20,008 nucleotides of DNA, taken from positions 1,957-21,964 of the forward strand of contig FR879605.1 in assembly GCA_000434475.1 (NCBI GenBank). The letters run 5' to 3'. The notes under the pieces were generated by a model, which had not been told where the DNA came from, did not search any database, and saw only the letters and a program-made list of their open reading frames with translations. This DNA comes from Dialister sp. CAG:486. Its GTDB lineage: Bacteria; Bacillota; Negativicutes; Veillonellales; Dialisteraceae. Below, one piece after another: positions 1-7,813 of the stretch. The position numbers were made by a program, and so were the translations under genes. Positions within the stretch are counted from its first letter, which is position 1, and every line of letters begins with the position of its first letter.

Positions 1-931
1 TCTCCCCCGGGAATCCGACCATGAGCATCGTGCGGATGGTCATGCGCGGTCTGGCAGCGCGGAGCTTGCGAAGAAGAGCATAGATGCTCTCCGAGGAATC
101 GCGGCGGTGCATACAAGTGAGCACGGCATTGCTGATATGCTGGAGCGGGATATCCACGTACTTGCAGATCTTATCTTCGTGCAGGATGACGTCCAAGAGT
201 TCATCATCAAAGTATGTCGGATAGAGATAGAAAAGACGGATCCACTTCACACCCTCGATCTTAACGAGCTCACGAAGGAGGCTTGCCAGATTCGTCCCTA
301 GGTCGCGTCCGTAGCAGGAAAGATCCTGCGCGATGAGATTGAATTCACGCACCCCTTCAGCTGCCAGACGTCTCACTTCATGGACGATGGAAGAGATCGG
401 GCGGCTTCTCATCGGCCCGCGCACGTAGGGAATATAGCAGAACGTGCAGCCATTGCTGCAGCCTTCAGCGATCTTCACATAGGCGGTATATTTCGGCGTC
501 AGCGATGCACGCGGGATGAGCTCTTCATTCGCGCAGGGAATGGTACCGAATTTAAACACCTTTTCCCCGTCATTGGCATAGGATTCATTCACGGCATCCA
601 GAATATCCTGCCAGGAGTCTGTACCGATGAAAATATCGACTTCCGGGATCTCCTTCGCAAGTGCTTCCTTGTACTGCTGTGAGAGGCAGCCGGCAGCCAC
701 AAGACGTTCACAGACACCTGTTTTCTTGTATTCCGCTGTTTCCAGAATCGTCTGGATCGACTCTTCCTTAGCCGGATCGATGAATGTGCAGGTATTGATG
801 ATGATGACATGCGCTTCTGCCAGATCTTCGGTCAGTTCATAGCCGGCCTTCTCCATGATGCCCACCATCATTTCCGTATCGACCAGGTTCTTCGAGCAGC
901 CCAGGCTGATAAATCCTAATTTCTTCGTCAC
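1..931 (-). CDS. rimO: Ribosomal protein S12 methylthiotransferase RimO (3' end outside window)
   Basis: RimO is a radical-SAM enzyme with two [4Fe-4S] clusters that adds a methylthio group to a conserved aspartate of ribosomal protein S12. I translated this gene directly. The N-terminal MTTase domain has cluster cysteines C12 (in SLGCSKN), C48 (NTCTF) and C82 (AAGCLSQ). The radical-SAM triad is C158/C162/C165 in CSNGCTFCYIP, followed by RGPMRSRP. About 310 codons are present of a usual 430-450; the rest of the radical-SAM barrel and the TRAM domain lie beyond the left edge. The start is GTG at 931, with GGAGG nine bases upstream. It overlaps the TGA of the preceding solute-binding gene (GTGA), so the two are probably translationally coupled. 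MiaB-type tRNA enzymes are the main alternative; the short spacing from C82 and the SLGCSKN/RGPMRSRP motifs favour RimO. Confidence 0.93.
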   Translation of the reverse strand, partial: MTKKLGFISLGCSKNLVDTEMMVGIMEKAGYELTEDLAEAHVIIINTCTFIDPAKEESIQTILETAEYKKTGVCERLVAAGCLSQQYKEALAKEIPEVDIFIGTDSWQDILDAVNESYANDGEKVFKFGTIPCANEELIPRASLTPKYTAYVKIAEGCSNGCTFCYIPYVRGPMRSRPISSIVHEVRRLAAEGVREFNLIAQDLSCYGRDLGTNLASLLRELVKIEGVKWIRLFYLYPTYFDDELLDVILHEDKICKYVDIPLQHISNAVLTCMHRRDSSESIYALLRKLRAARPRMTIRTMLMVGFPGE

Positions 932-1968
932 TTCTTTGTTCCTCCAAATCGTACTTTTTCTCCCCATAGATTCAGCAGATCCTTTCTGCCTTCATCCAGA
1001 TATCTTTTTTCTAATTCCCAAAAAACGAGTTCATTGCCGGCCGCATCGGGCTCCGCCGCATCATCATTCACATAGATGAAGTAGTTCCCGTTCTTTTCCA
1101 TGATGCTTTTATATTTCACAGAGTCAAGAAGCCAGTCTATCAGGCGCTCGCCCCGCTCAGGATGTGCGCTTTCTGCCAGAAGCCCTGTCCCATAGAGGTA
1201 CCAGGGAGCGCCATCCTCCGGATAAATGATCATGACAGGCATTTTCTCCCGCTTCGTGCGAAGGACTTCATTCAGCCCGGAGATCCCGATGTCGCACTTT
1301 CCCATCGCCGCCATACGGGACGGCGTAGAGAGATACTTCCCATATTGTACAAGATGCTGCTGCGCCCTGCCCAAGAGTTCCATCGCATAGTCTGGCCCGA
1401 AGTGCTCGATGAGACACATCAGGAGATCCTTCGACATCTCGGCGGCGATGAAGTCCGTCATCGAAAGCTGTGCCTCTTCCCTCGTGAAGACCTCTGCCCA
1501 CGTATAGGAAAATGTCTTCTGCTTCTTAAGAAAATCCGGATTCACCGCAAACACGATGGGATCCACCCAAAGACCTGTCCAATACGCCTCTTCATCCTTG
1601 AAAAGATTCAGCGCCGTATCCGTACGCGAGGATGAATAGGCTGCGAGCTCTCCGTTCTCTTTCATCCGCATCAGGATATCCTGACTGGTGATCACCACAT
1701 CCGCTGCCTTTTCCTCAGCAGAGGTCTTCTTTAATAGATCTGCGCCAGATACATAGGAGATCTCTACAGCAAGCCCCTGTTCTTTATAAAAAGCATCTTT
1801 CACCGGATCAAGCACATCCGGTGAAAGATCCGTCAGCACGACGACTTTGCTCACAGGATGCTGTTCCTGGCGCCGCTCTGCTTCCAGATTCTTCGCATAG
1901 CGGAGAATCCCCCAAAAAGCACCGCCTGCCAGCAGGAGAAACAGTAAGACGGAGCATAGACGTTTCAA
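928..1968 (-). CDS. Orphan extracellular solute-binding protein, family 1-like (iron/AfuA type)
   Basis: This 346-residue protein resembles ABC-transporter periplasmic binding proteins of the Fe3+/AfuA or spermidine group. It opens with a basic residue pair and a hydrophobic segment (about residues 4-24), then a mixed alpha/beta body. Recognisable stretches include VVVLTDLSPDVLDPVKDAF near the start, ADVVITSQDIL, WTGLWVDPIVFAVNPDFL and the late GERLIDWLLDSVKYKSIM region. I see neither a lipobox cysteine nor a clear AxA cleavage site, so it may stay membrane-anchored. No permease or ATPase gene is adjacent: it lies between ftsK and rimO and overlaps rimO by four bases. The substrate cannot be read from sequence. 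A sensory or scaffold role is possible but unsupported. Confidence 0.75.
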   Translation of the reverse strand: MKRLCSVLLFLLLAGGAFWGILRYAKNLEAERRQEQHPVSKVVVLTDLSPDVLDPVKDAFYKEQGLAVEISYVSGADLLKKTSAEEKAADVVITSQDILMRMKENGELAAYSSSRTDTALNLFKDEEAYWTGLWVDPIVFAVNPDFLKKQKTFSYTWAEVFTREEAQLSMTDFIAAEMSKDLLMCLIEHFGPDYAMELLGRAQQHLVQYGKYLSTPSRMAAMGKCDIGISGLNEVLRTKREKMPVMIIYPEDGAPWYLYGTGLLAESAHPERGERLIDWLLDSVKYKSIMEKNGNYFIYVNDDAAEPDAAGNELVFWELEKRYLDEGRKDLLNLWGEKVRFGGTKK

Positions 1969-2043
1969 GATGGATCACCTCATTTCGATACAGGCTCTAT
2001 CAGAGAAGCGGCGGAAATGTGCAGCTGGTCCCCGATCCGCAGT

Positions 2044-2083
2044 CACAAGTATGGCGCTCTTTTCAGAAAACGCCATACTTGTG
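2044..2083. repeat. Perfect 13-bp inverted repeat in the ftsK to solute-binding-protein gap
   Basis: CACAAGTATGGCG (2044-2056) and its exact complement CGCCATACTTGTG (2071-2083) enclose a 14-base spacer rich in T then A. It lies in the 127-bp gap downstream of the ftsK stop. On the transcribed (minus) strand no T-run follows, so it is not a standard intrinsic terminator. An RNA processing or stabilising hairpin, or an operator, would fit. Confidence 0.6.
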
Positions 2084-2095
2084 CAGACCGATTCT

Positions 2096-4639
2096 CTAGT
2101 CCGAAGGCTCTTCCTTCTTCCCGCCTGCAAGAATATCAGAAAGCTGCTCCTTATCGACAAGAATGTCTCTTGGCTTTGCCCCTTCCGCAGGGCCTACGAT
2201 ACCGAGGCGCTCCATGGTATCCATAAGACGGCCGGCCCGGGTATACCCGATGCGGAATCGGCGCTGGAGAGCGGAGACAGAAGCACGCTTCGTATCGAGC
2301 ACCCATTCCGAAGCCTCCGGCATGAGATCATCCTGCTCTTCGACCATTTCGTCCTCTTTCTCTGTTTTTTCCGGGATAGAAAGATCGATCGGCTCATAGA
2401 CGACATGGCTTTCCTGACGGATGCATTCCGCCCTGACATAGTTCACCACATCCTCGACCTCTTCGTCCGAGATGAATGCCCCCTGGATACGGACAGTACT
2501 GAGCGCTCCCGCCTGCTTGAAGAGCATATCGCCCTTGCCGAGCAGCGATTCTGCACCGCCCTCATCCAGAATGATGCGGGAATTGAGGCCCGACTCGACC
2601 ATGAATGCGATACGGCTCGGAATATTTGATTTGATCACGCCGGTGATGACATCGGCTGACGGTCTCTGCGTCGCAAGGATCAGATGGATGCCTGCGGCAC
2701 GCGCCTTCTGCGTCAGACGCTGGATCAGGACTTCGACTTCTTTGGCCGCAACGTTCATGAGGTCGGCAAATTCATCGACGATCAGTAAAATATAGGGCAT
2801 CTTTTTGTCAGGATACAGCTTATTATACCCTTCGATATTTCGCACCTTCGCCCCGGCAAAGAGCTGGTAACGGGCCTCCATTTCACGGACAGCCCAATTC
2901 AATGTGCCCTGCGCCTTCTTCATATCCGTCACGACTTCCGTGCGCAGATGCGGGATGCCATTATAGACAGACAGCTCGACCACCTTTGGGTCGATAAGCA
3001 TGAGCTTCACCTCATCCGGGCGGCTATGATAAATGATGCTCGTGATGATGGAATTGATGCACACGCTCTTGCCGCTGCCGGTCGAGCCTGCGATCAGAAG
3101 ATGCGGTGCTTTCGCCAGATCGGTCACGACCGTCTTCCCGGTAATGTCCTTTCCCAAGGCCACAAGGATGTGGCCCTTGCCATGCTGAAAAGCATCGCTG
3201 GCAAGCACATCATGAAGCGGCACAGAGGCCGCCTTCGTATTCGGGATCTCGATGCCGACCGCAGATTTTCCGGGGATCGGGGCTTCGATGCGGATATGTG
3301 TCGCCTCAAGCGCCATGGCGAGCTCATTCGAAAGTCCTTCGATCTTGCTCACGCGGACGCCCATTTCCGGCTTGAGCTCGAAACGCGTCACCGTCGGCCC
3401 CACGCTGTAGTGGACCACCTTCGCCCGGACTCCGAAGCTGGCAAGCGTCGACTCGATGAGTGCCGCCTTCTGTCCTGCATCCGCCTCTCCCTGTCCCGCA
3501 TCCGTCCCCGCATGAAGAAGCGAGAGCGGAGGGAACTGATACACCGGCCCCGTTTCCGCAACTGGTGCGGGATGAGCCGGGTCTGCTGAGACGGGCGCGG
3601 GCGGTATCGGATGAATGTCCTCCTCCGGCTTCTCTTCCCCGGCCAGCTCTTCAGCTGGTTCTTCCAGCGGTTCTTCTGCCACTTCATCCTCCGCTTCCGG
3701 CAGCGGCGGTATCGGCAGCTCTTCCATGTCCTTGACCGGCTCCTCTGGCGTCCACGGCTCTTCCTGTGCTTCTTTATCCGCTTCTGGGGCAGGTTCTTCT
3801 ATAGGTTCTTCTATAAGCTCTTCTAAGGAAATCGGTGGCTCTTCCGCATCCGGCATCTGCGCAGGGACCGCCATATCTTCTGCCGGCGGGTGCTTTTCCG
3901 GCGGCGCTGGCGCGGCATCTCCCTTTTTTTTGTTTTCATCCGGCGATTCTGCCGCATTTCCTTCATTCTTCTTGTAAATGAACTCCGTCGGCTTATCGTC
4001 GAGCACTTCCAGCCGAGCAGCGCTTCTCGCAGCATCCAGCGCCGCTTTCTTTTCCCTGAGCCGCGTGGCTGCGGCTTCGATCTTCTCGCCTGTTTTCTTT
4101 CCGAGTACCTGCGCCTTCGAGCCCACTTTCTGCGCGCCACGCGAAAGCGACCAGTGCGTCAGCAAAAGCACATCGATCACGATGGCCCCGAGGAGCACCA
4201 GCGTCGTCCCCCAGTATCCCATCGCGTCATGAAAAAAGACGCAGAATCCCGCCCCGACGATCCCGCCATAGGTGAGGATCGACTGGATATCCATTTCTCT
4301 TCCAAAAGGAACCAGAAAATGATGCACCGCCATGAAGAGGAGCAGCACCAGCAGGATGACCAGCGCAACGCGCCTGTCCCAGGAAATTCCTTTCGATGTC
4401 ACGGCATAGCGCCCACCGAAAAACATCATCAAAAGGGCGCAGAAAGGCGCGCCGAATCCGAAGAGGAAATGGCTGCCTTTATTCGTAATATCTCCGAAAA
4501 AACCGGTACTGTCGCTAAAAAGACTAAAGAGAATGAAAAGGCCGAAGAGGAAGAGGATCACACCTGTGATCTCATAGCTCTTCTCCTCGCTCTTCTGCAC
4601 TCTCGTCGTCCGTCTTCGGCTTGCTGTCTTCTTTTTCAT
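2096..4639 (-). CDS. ftsK: DNA translocase FtsK/SpoIIIE
   Basis: FtsK is a septum-anchored hexameric motor that pumps chromosomal DNA during division and works with XerCD at dif. The 847-residue protein has the full layout. A basic N-terminus is followed by about four membrane segments (residues 25-165). Next is a long linker rich in acidic residues, proline and alanine (about 200-375, many EEP repeats). The alpha/beta motor has Walker A GSTGSGKS near residue 517 and Walker B ILLIVDEFADLM near 613, with TQRPSADVITG between motor motifs. The C-terminal gamma winged-helix domain (RRFRIGYTRAGRLMDTMERLGIVGP, roughly residues 780-805) reads KOPS-type polarity sequences. The best Shine-Dalgarno (AAGGAGAT) lies about 14-16 bases before the ATG, which is longer than usual. 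It follows rarA on the same strand across a repeat-filled gap. Confidence 0.96.
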   Translation of the reverse strand: MKKKTASRRRTTRVQKSEEKSYEITGVILFLFGLFILFSLFSDSTGFFGDITNKGSHFLFGFGAPFCALLMMFFGGRYAVTSKGISWDRRVALVILLVLLLFMAVHHFLVPFGREMDIQSILTYGGIVGAGFCVFFHDAMGYWGTTLVLLGAIVIDVLLLTHWSLSRGAQKVGSKAQVLGKKTGEKIEAAATRLREKKAALDAARSAARLEVLDDKPTEFIYKKNEGNAAESPDENKKKGDAAPAPPEKHPPAEDMAVPAQMPDAEEPPISLEELIEEPIEEPAPEADKEAQEEPWTPEEPVKDMEELPIPPLPEAEDEVAEEPLEEPAEELAGEEKPEEDIHPIPPAPVSADPAHPAPVAETGPVYQFPPLSLLHAGTDAGQGEADAGQKAALIESTLASFGVRAKVVHYSVGPTVTRFELKPEMGVRVSKIEGLSNELAMALEATHIRIEAPIPGKSAVGIEIPNTKAASVPLHDVLASDAFQHGKGHILVALGKDITGKTVVTDLAKAPHLLIAGSTGSGKSVCINSIITSIIYHSRPDEVKLMLIDPKVVELSVYNGIPHLRTEVVTDMKKAQGTLNWAVREMEARYQLFAGAKVRNIEGYNKLYPDKKMPYILLIVDEFADLMNVAAKEVEVLIQRLTQKARAAGIHLILATQRPSADVITGVIKSNIPSRIAFMVESGLNSRIILDEGGAESLLGKGDMLFKQAGALSTVRIQGAFISDEEVEDVVNYVRAECIRQESHVVYEPIDLSIPEKTEKEDEMVEEQDDLMPEASEWVLDTKRASVSALQRRFRIGYTRAGRLMDTMERLGIVGPAEGAKPRDILVDKEQLSDILAGGKKEEPSD

Positions 4640-4667
4640 GGATAAATGGTTATATCTCCTTTATTAG

Positions 4668-4813
4668 GTCGTGGGGCGTGCTGCCCTTTGCTTGCATATG
4701 AAAGAGGTTCAGCGGGTTCTGTAGGTTCAGAGGGTTCAGCGGGGGGTATTTAGTCACCAGTCACTTTAGATTTCTAATCCCTAGCCACTAGCCACTAGTC
4801 ACTAGTCTATCAG
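4668..4813 (+). repeat. Composite heptamer-repeat element, copy 1
   Basis: A GC-rich head (4668-4705, TGGGGCG...GCCCTTTG...ATGAAAG) is followed by a degenerate GGTTCAG array (about 4707-4740). AGTCACCAGTCAC then leads into TAATCCC and repeated CTAGCCACTAGTCAC units up to 4813. The head aligns by eye with those at 10240-10290 and 14600-14650. The element fills the rarA-ftsK gap, and the last CAGTCAC unit contains the rarA stop codon. No promoter is obvious in it. Confidence 0.7.
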
Positions 4814-6124
4814 TCACTTACTTCCCTTTCTTCTCGCCCACCAGGCGCGCACCATGTCGCCTTCCTGCCCGAGCGGGCGGGGCTTGTAGTACTGGTGTCC
4901 TACGAGCTCATCGGGAAGATACTGCTGCTCTACCCATCCGCCGAAATCGTGAGGATATTTATATCCGATGCCAAGCCCCATCTTCTTCGCTCCGCTGTAG
5001 TGCGAGTCCATGAGGTGCGCGGGGATGGACCAGTCCTTCCTTGTCTTTTCCTCCCCTTCGGCGGCAAAAATGCCGGAGCAAGCACTATTGCTCTTCGGCG
5101 CCAGACAAATATAGAGTACGGCTTCCGCAAGGATGATCTGCGACTCAGGAAAACCGACCATTTCCGCCGCCTGCGCCGCTGATACCGCCACCTGCAGCGC
5201 TCGCGGATCTGCCAGACCCACATCTTCCGCTGCGCAGATCATGATGCGCCTTGAAATGAAGGACGTCTTCTCTCCTCCGTCGATCATACGCGCCAGATAG
5301 TGCAGCGCTGCATCAGGATCGCTCCCCCGCATGCTCTTGATGAAGGCAGAGACGATATTGTAATGGTAGTCCCCCTGCTTATCATAGCTGGAGATCTGAA
5401 CACCTGCCACCTCGCCGATCTCCTTCTCTGTCAGAGAGCCTCCATCCATCAGCATGGATGTCGACTGCTCCAAGAGATTCAGCGCGACGCGCGTATCTCC
5501 TGAGGCGTAGGCAGCAATGAGAGCAAGCGCCTCCGGTTTTGCCGTATAGCGATGAATCGCCAGACCATACTTTTCATCATCGAGCGCGCGATGAAGCACC
5601 GAGACGATCGCTTCATCAGTAAGCCGCTTCAGATGGATCAGCCGCAGACGGGAGAGCAGCGGCCCGTTGATCTCAAAATAGGGATTCTCCGTCGTCGCAC
5701 CGATGAGGATGAATGTCCCATCCTCCACATAGGGCAGAAGCACATCCTGCTGTCCCTTATTGAAACGGTGGATTTCATCGATAAAAACGATCGTCCGCCG
5801 CTGGTAGTACGAGAGCTCTTCTTTCGCTTTGGAAACAACATCCCGGATCTCTTTGATCCCGCTCGAGGTCGCATTCACCTTGATGAAGCAGCTCTTTGTC
5901 ATTTCCGCAATGACCGATGCGATCGTCGTCTTCCCACATCCCGGCGGGCCAAAAAGAAGGAGGGATGGGATCGTATCCCGCTCTATCATGCGATAAAGGA
6001 AAGACTGCCGCCCAACGGCAGCATCCTGTCCGACGATGTCTTCAAGCCGCCTGGGGCGCATGCGATCCGCCAAGGGGGCATACCGCTTCCCCGCCTCCGG
6101 GGACATGTCGAATAAAGAGTCCAT
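4814..6124 (-). CDS. rarA: Replication-associated recombination protein A (RarA/MgsA AAA+ ATPase)
   Basis: RarA is a clamp-loader-related AAA+ ATPase acting at stalled replication forks. The protein is 436 residues from this start. It shows the family opening PLADRMRPRRLEDIVGQD, Walker A FGPPGCGKTT (about residues 58-67) and Walker B FIDEIHRFNKGQQDVLLPYVE. Sensor 1 is ILIGATTENPYFEIN, and the arginine finger is in LLSRLRLIHLK. The tetramerisation/MgsA C-terminal domain carries GSDPDAALHYLARMI and MDSHYSGAKKMGLGIGYKYPHD. I chose the ATG at 6124 (MDSLFD) because its weak GAAAG Shine-Dalgarno is better spaced there; an in-frame GTG at 6133 would add three residues. The TGA stop falls inside an intergenic repeat unit, so the last codons may have been set by repeat insertion. 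Confidence 0.94.
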   Translation of the reverse strand: MDSLFDMSPEAGKRYAPLADRMRPRRLEDIVGQDAAVGRQSFLYRMIERDTIPSLLLFGPPGCGKTTIASVIAEMTKSCFIKVNATSSGIKEIRDVVSKAKEELSYYQRRTIVFIDEIHRFNKGQQDVLLPYVEDGTFILIGATTENPYFEINGPLLSRLRLIHLKRLTDEAIVSVLHRALDDEKYGLAIHRYTAKPEALALIAAYASGDTRVALNLLEQSTSMLMDGGSLTEKEIGEVAGVQISSYDKQGDYHYNIVSAFIKSMRGSDPDAALHYLARMIDGGEKTSFISRRIMICAAEDVGLADPRALQVAVSAAQAAEMVGFPESQIILAEAVLYICLAPKSNSACSGIFAAEGEEKTRKDWSIPAHLMDSHYSGAKKMGLGIGYKYPHDFGGWVEQQYLPDELVGHQYYKPRPLGQEGDMVRAWWARRKGSK

Positions 6125-6192
6125 GTGTATCACATCTTTCAGAATTGAGAGCAGTAAAGCAGCGAAAAGCAGTCAATGCTACCGGTCATCCG

Positions 6193-7296
6193 TCACTGCT
6201 TTCCTGCCAAATCGTATAATACCTTCGCCACCTGATCCGCACTGCCGCTCGGAGCGACGCTGCAGGCATCTGCCATTTTTTTCCGAACGAGCGGGTCACG
6301 AAGGATAGCGCGTACCGAGTCTGCGAGTTCTCCCCGCTTCACCCATTCCGCGCAGCCAAGGTTCTTCATATGCATGGCATTCGCACGCTCCTGTCCGGGC
6401 AGCGTATTGACCAGCACCATAGGGAGATGCATCACCATCGCCTCTGTACACGTAAGTGCGCCCGGCTTTGTCACAAGGATCTCACTCCTTGCCATCATCT
6501 CCGCCACTTTATTTGTATAGCTGTGAAGCTCCACGGGATGCTTTAGCTTCTCGGCAAGAGCAGCCACTTTTTCGTAGAGACTGATATTCTTCCCGGTCAC
6601 GACGATGAATTTCGAGATCTCTTCCACTTCATCGAGACGGGCGATATTATCCACGACATTACCGAGCCCGAGGCCACCGCCCATGACGAGTACCGTCCCC
6701 TTTTCAAAGGCCTCTCTCTCCTTCGCTTTCTCGTAAAAAGCGCGGCGCACCGGGATACCTGTCACATGAATGCGGCTGCCATCGATATCATACGTCTCCA
6801 GCAGGTCCTTCAGATCCGGCGTCGCGACACAATACCCGTCAAGATAGCGGTCGATCCAGAGCTGGTGGATATCGAAATCCGTGATCACGCCGAGCAGCGG
6901 GATCGAGATCGAGCCCTCCGCCTTCAAAAGGTCTGCTGCCCCTGCCGGGAAAGGATGCGTGAAGATCATCGCATCCGGCTTCGTGGCCATGATGAGATTC
7001 TTCATTCTGCGTTTAAAGGAAAGTGACAGCATCTTCTGCGAGAACTGCCCGAAGCGGCTCATCTGCGAATCACTGTAGAGATGGTCATACATCTCCGGAA
7101 AGACGTCGATCATTTTGAGATAGCCATCCTTGATGATGTGATCGATGGAGAAAAGATTGCTCGATACGAAGTCAAGGACCTGCACCGAGTCCGCTGGATG
7201 CGTGCGCTGGATCGCTTCCGCGATGGCACGCGCCGCCTGGCTGTGCCCCGTCCCTATACTGGCCGTCATGATGTAAAACTTACGAGCGATCTCCAT
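6193..7296 (-). CDS. MGDG-synthase-type glycosyltransferase (UgtP/MurG-like, GT28)
   Basis: Family members transfer a sugar from a UDP-sugar to diacylglycerol on the inner membrane face, making glycolipids or teichoic acid anchors. The 367-residue protein has the MGDG_synth N-terminal fold: TASIGTGHSQAARAI binding loop, the SIDHIIKDGYLKMIDVFPEMYDHLY region, and TDFDIHQLWI. It also has a GT-B C-terminal half with VMGGGLGLGNV, VVTGKN, and the donor-site region VTKPGALTCTEAM...PGQERANA. The start is the ATG at 7296, preceded by GGGAGG with a six-base gap; an upstream in-frame extension to 7371 lacks such a site and crosses the promoter. It is 68 bp upstream of the rarA start. The exact lipid product cannot be decided from sequence. 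Confidence 0.88.
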   Translation of the reverse strand: MEIARKFYIMTASIGTGHSQAARAIAEAIQRTHPADSVQVLDFVSSNLFSIDHIIKDGYLKMIDVFPEMYDHLYSDSQMSRFGQFSQKMLSLSFKRRMKNLIMATKPDAMIFTHPFPAGAADLLKAEGSISIPLLGVITDFDIHQLWIDRYLDGYCVATPDLKDLLETYDIDGSRIHVTGIPVRRAFYEKAKEREAFEKGTVLVMGGGLGLGNVVDNIARLDEVEEISKFIVVTGKNISLYEKVAALAEKLKHPVELHSYTNKVAEMMARSEILVTKPGALTCTEAMVMHLPMVLVNTLPGQERANAMHMKNLGCAEWVKRGELADSVRAILRDPLVRKKMADACSVAPSGSADQVAKVLYDLAGKQ

Positions 7297-7330
7297 TTCG
7301 TCCCTCCCTTTCGTTACTTTTCCACCTTCG

Positions 7331-7336
7331 ATTATA
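7331..7336 (-). promoter_or_regulatory. Extended -10 promoter element for the glycosyltransferase gene
   Basis: Reading the minus strand, TGTTATAAT gives a consensus TATAAT (7336-7331) with an upstream TG one base away (extended -10). No good -35 hexamer is visible at 17 bp. It sits about 35 bp before the chosen ATG, leaving room for the GGGAGG ribosome site, and supports that start over the longer reading frame. Confidence 0.55.
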
Positions 7337-7510
7337 ACATAAAGGCGCAAATCAGCGGAGACGTCACGCATAAGGAAAACCGCTTTCTGACACGCAAAAG
7401 GCGATGTGAAATAACGATCATCTCATTTTCGCGTTCCATCTGCCGCGGGGGACTTGCAGCTCTCATAGGAGTGACCGGGAAACCTTATCCCAGCTGTCTT
7501 TCATGCCATA

Positions 7511-7560
7511 GTCAACCCTATCCGCCCCTTTCGGGCACCTTCCCCTAGAGGGGAAGGCTG
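7511..7560. repeat. REP-like palindromic element
   Basis: CCTTCCCCTAGAGGGGAAGG (7538-7557) is a perfect 20-bp palindrome. It is preceded by a second small hairpin GCCC-CTTTC-GGGC (7524-7536). Five Ts follow at 7561-7565, so it could also act as a terminator on the plus strand, although no plus-strand gene precedes it. The minus-strand reading (cagccttcccc...aaggtgcccg...gggcggat) is the form in which I recall similar intergenic repeats in related genomes; that recollection is unverified. Confidence 0.6.
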
Positions 7561-7581
7561 TTTTTATACTTTGCGGCACTT

Positions 7582-7659
7582 AGATCCTTCGACTCAGTTC
7601 TCATATTTTCAGATAAGCCATTTTTGAACACACGACGTTTTTCTCCGCTCAGGATGACG
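7582..7659. repeat. Dispersed intergenic repeat, interrupted
   Basis: On the minus strand the two ends read CGTCATCCTGAGCGGAG (7659-7643) and GAGTCGAAGGATCT (7595-7582). As a contiguous unit (CGTCATCCTGAGCGGAG...GTCGAAGGATCT) this resembles a widespread intergenic repeat. Here the halves are separated by about 47 bases of AT-rich DNA with no homology that I can see. The remaining bases of the 7372-7734 gap hold only TTGAACC-type short repeats (7680-7700). Confidence 0.45.
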
Positions 7660-7734
7660 AAATACGCCGCACCACCCCCTTTGAACCTTTTGAACCCTCT
7701 TGCAGCATAGGTGTGCATCCTTTCCGCTTCATGT

Positions 7735-7797
7735 TCAAACTGTTCAGTATAGTGAACAAATTTCCAAAAATGGAAAAACTTTTCAGTATAATGAACA
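7735..7797 (+). promoter_or_regulatory. Palindromic operator/promoter region of the ATPase gene (51-bp direct repeat, upstream copy)
   Basis: Three inverted repeats lie in a row: TGTTCAGTATAGTGAACA (7741-7758), TTTCCA-AAAA-TGGAAA (7761-7776) and TTCA-GTATAA-TGAA (7782-7795). The third contains a perfect TATAAT (7787-7792), 21 bases before the ATG. Bases 7735-7785 recur exactly at 9014-9064. A regulator binding these palindromes would cover the -10 box; the regulator could be the ATPase itself through its winged-helix-like middle part (inference). Confidence 0.55.
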
Positions 7798-7813
7798 AAA
7801 AGAGGTGAGACAG

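Noticed and set aside
3615..3977. Serine-rich plus-strand reading frame opposite ftsK
   Set aside because: It is the antisense reading of the repetitive acidic/proline linker of FtsK. The long frame follows from biased codons and has no ribosome site.
7372..7510. Possible gene or RNA in the divergent gap
   Set aside because: No convincing frame, tRNA-like fold or terminator-bounded unit is visible; the open frame there is an extension over the glycosyltransferase promoter region.
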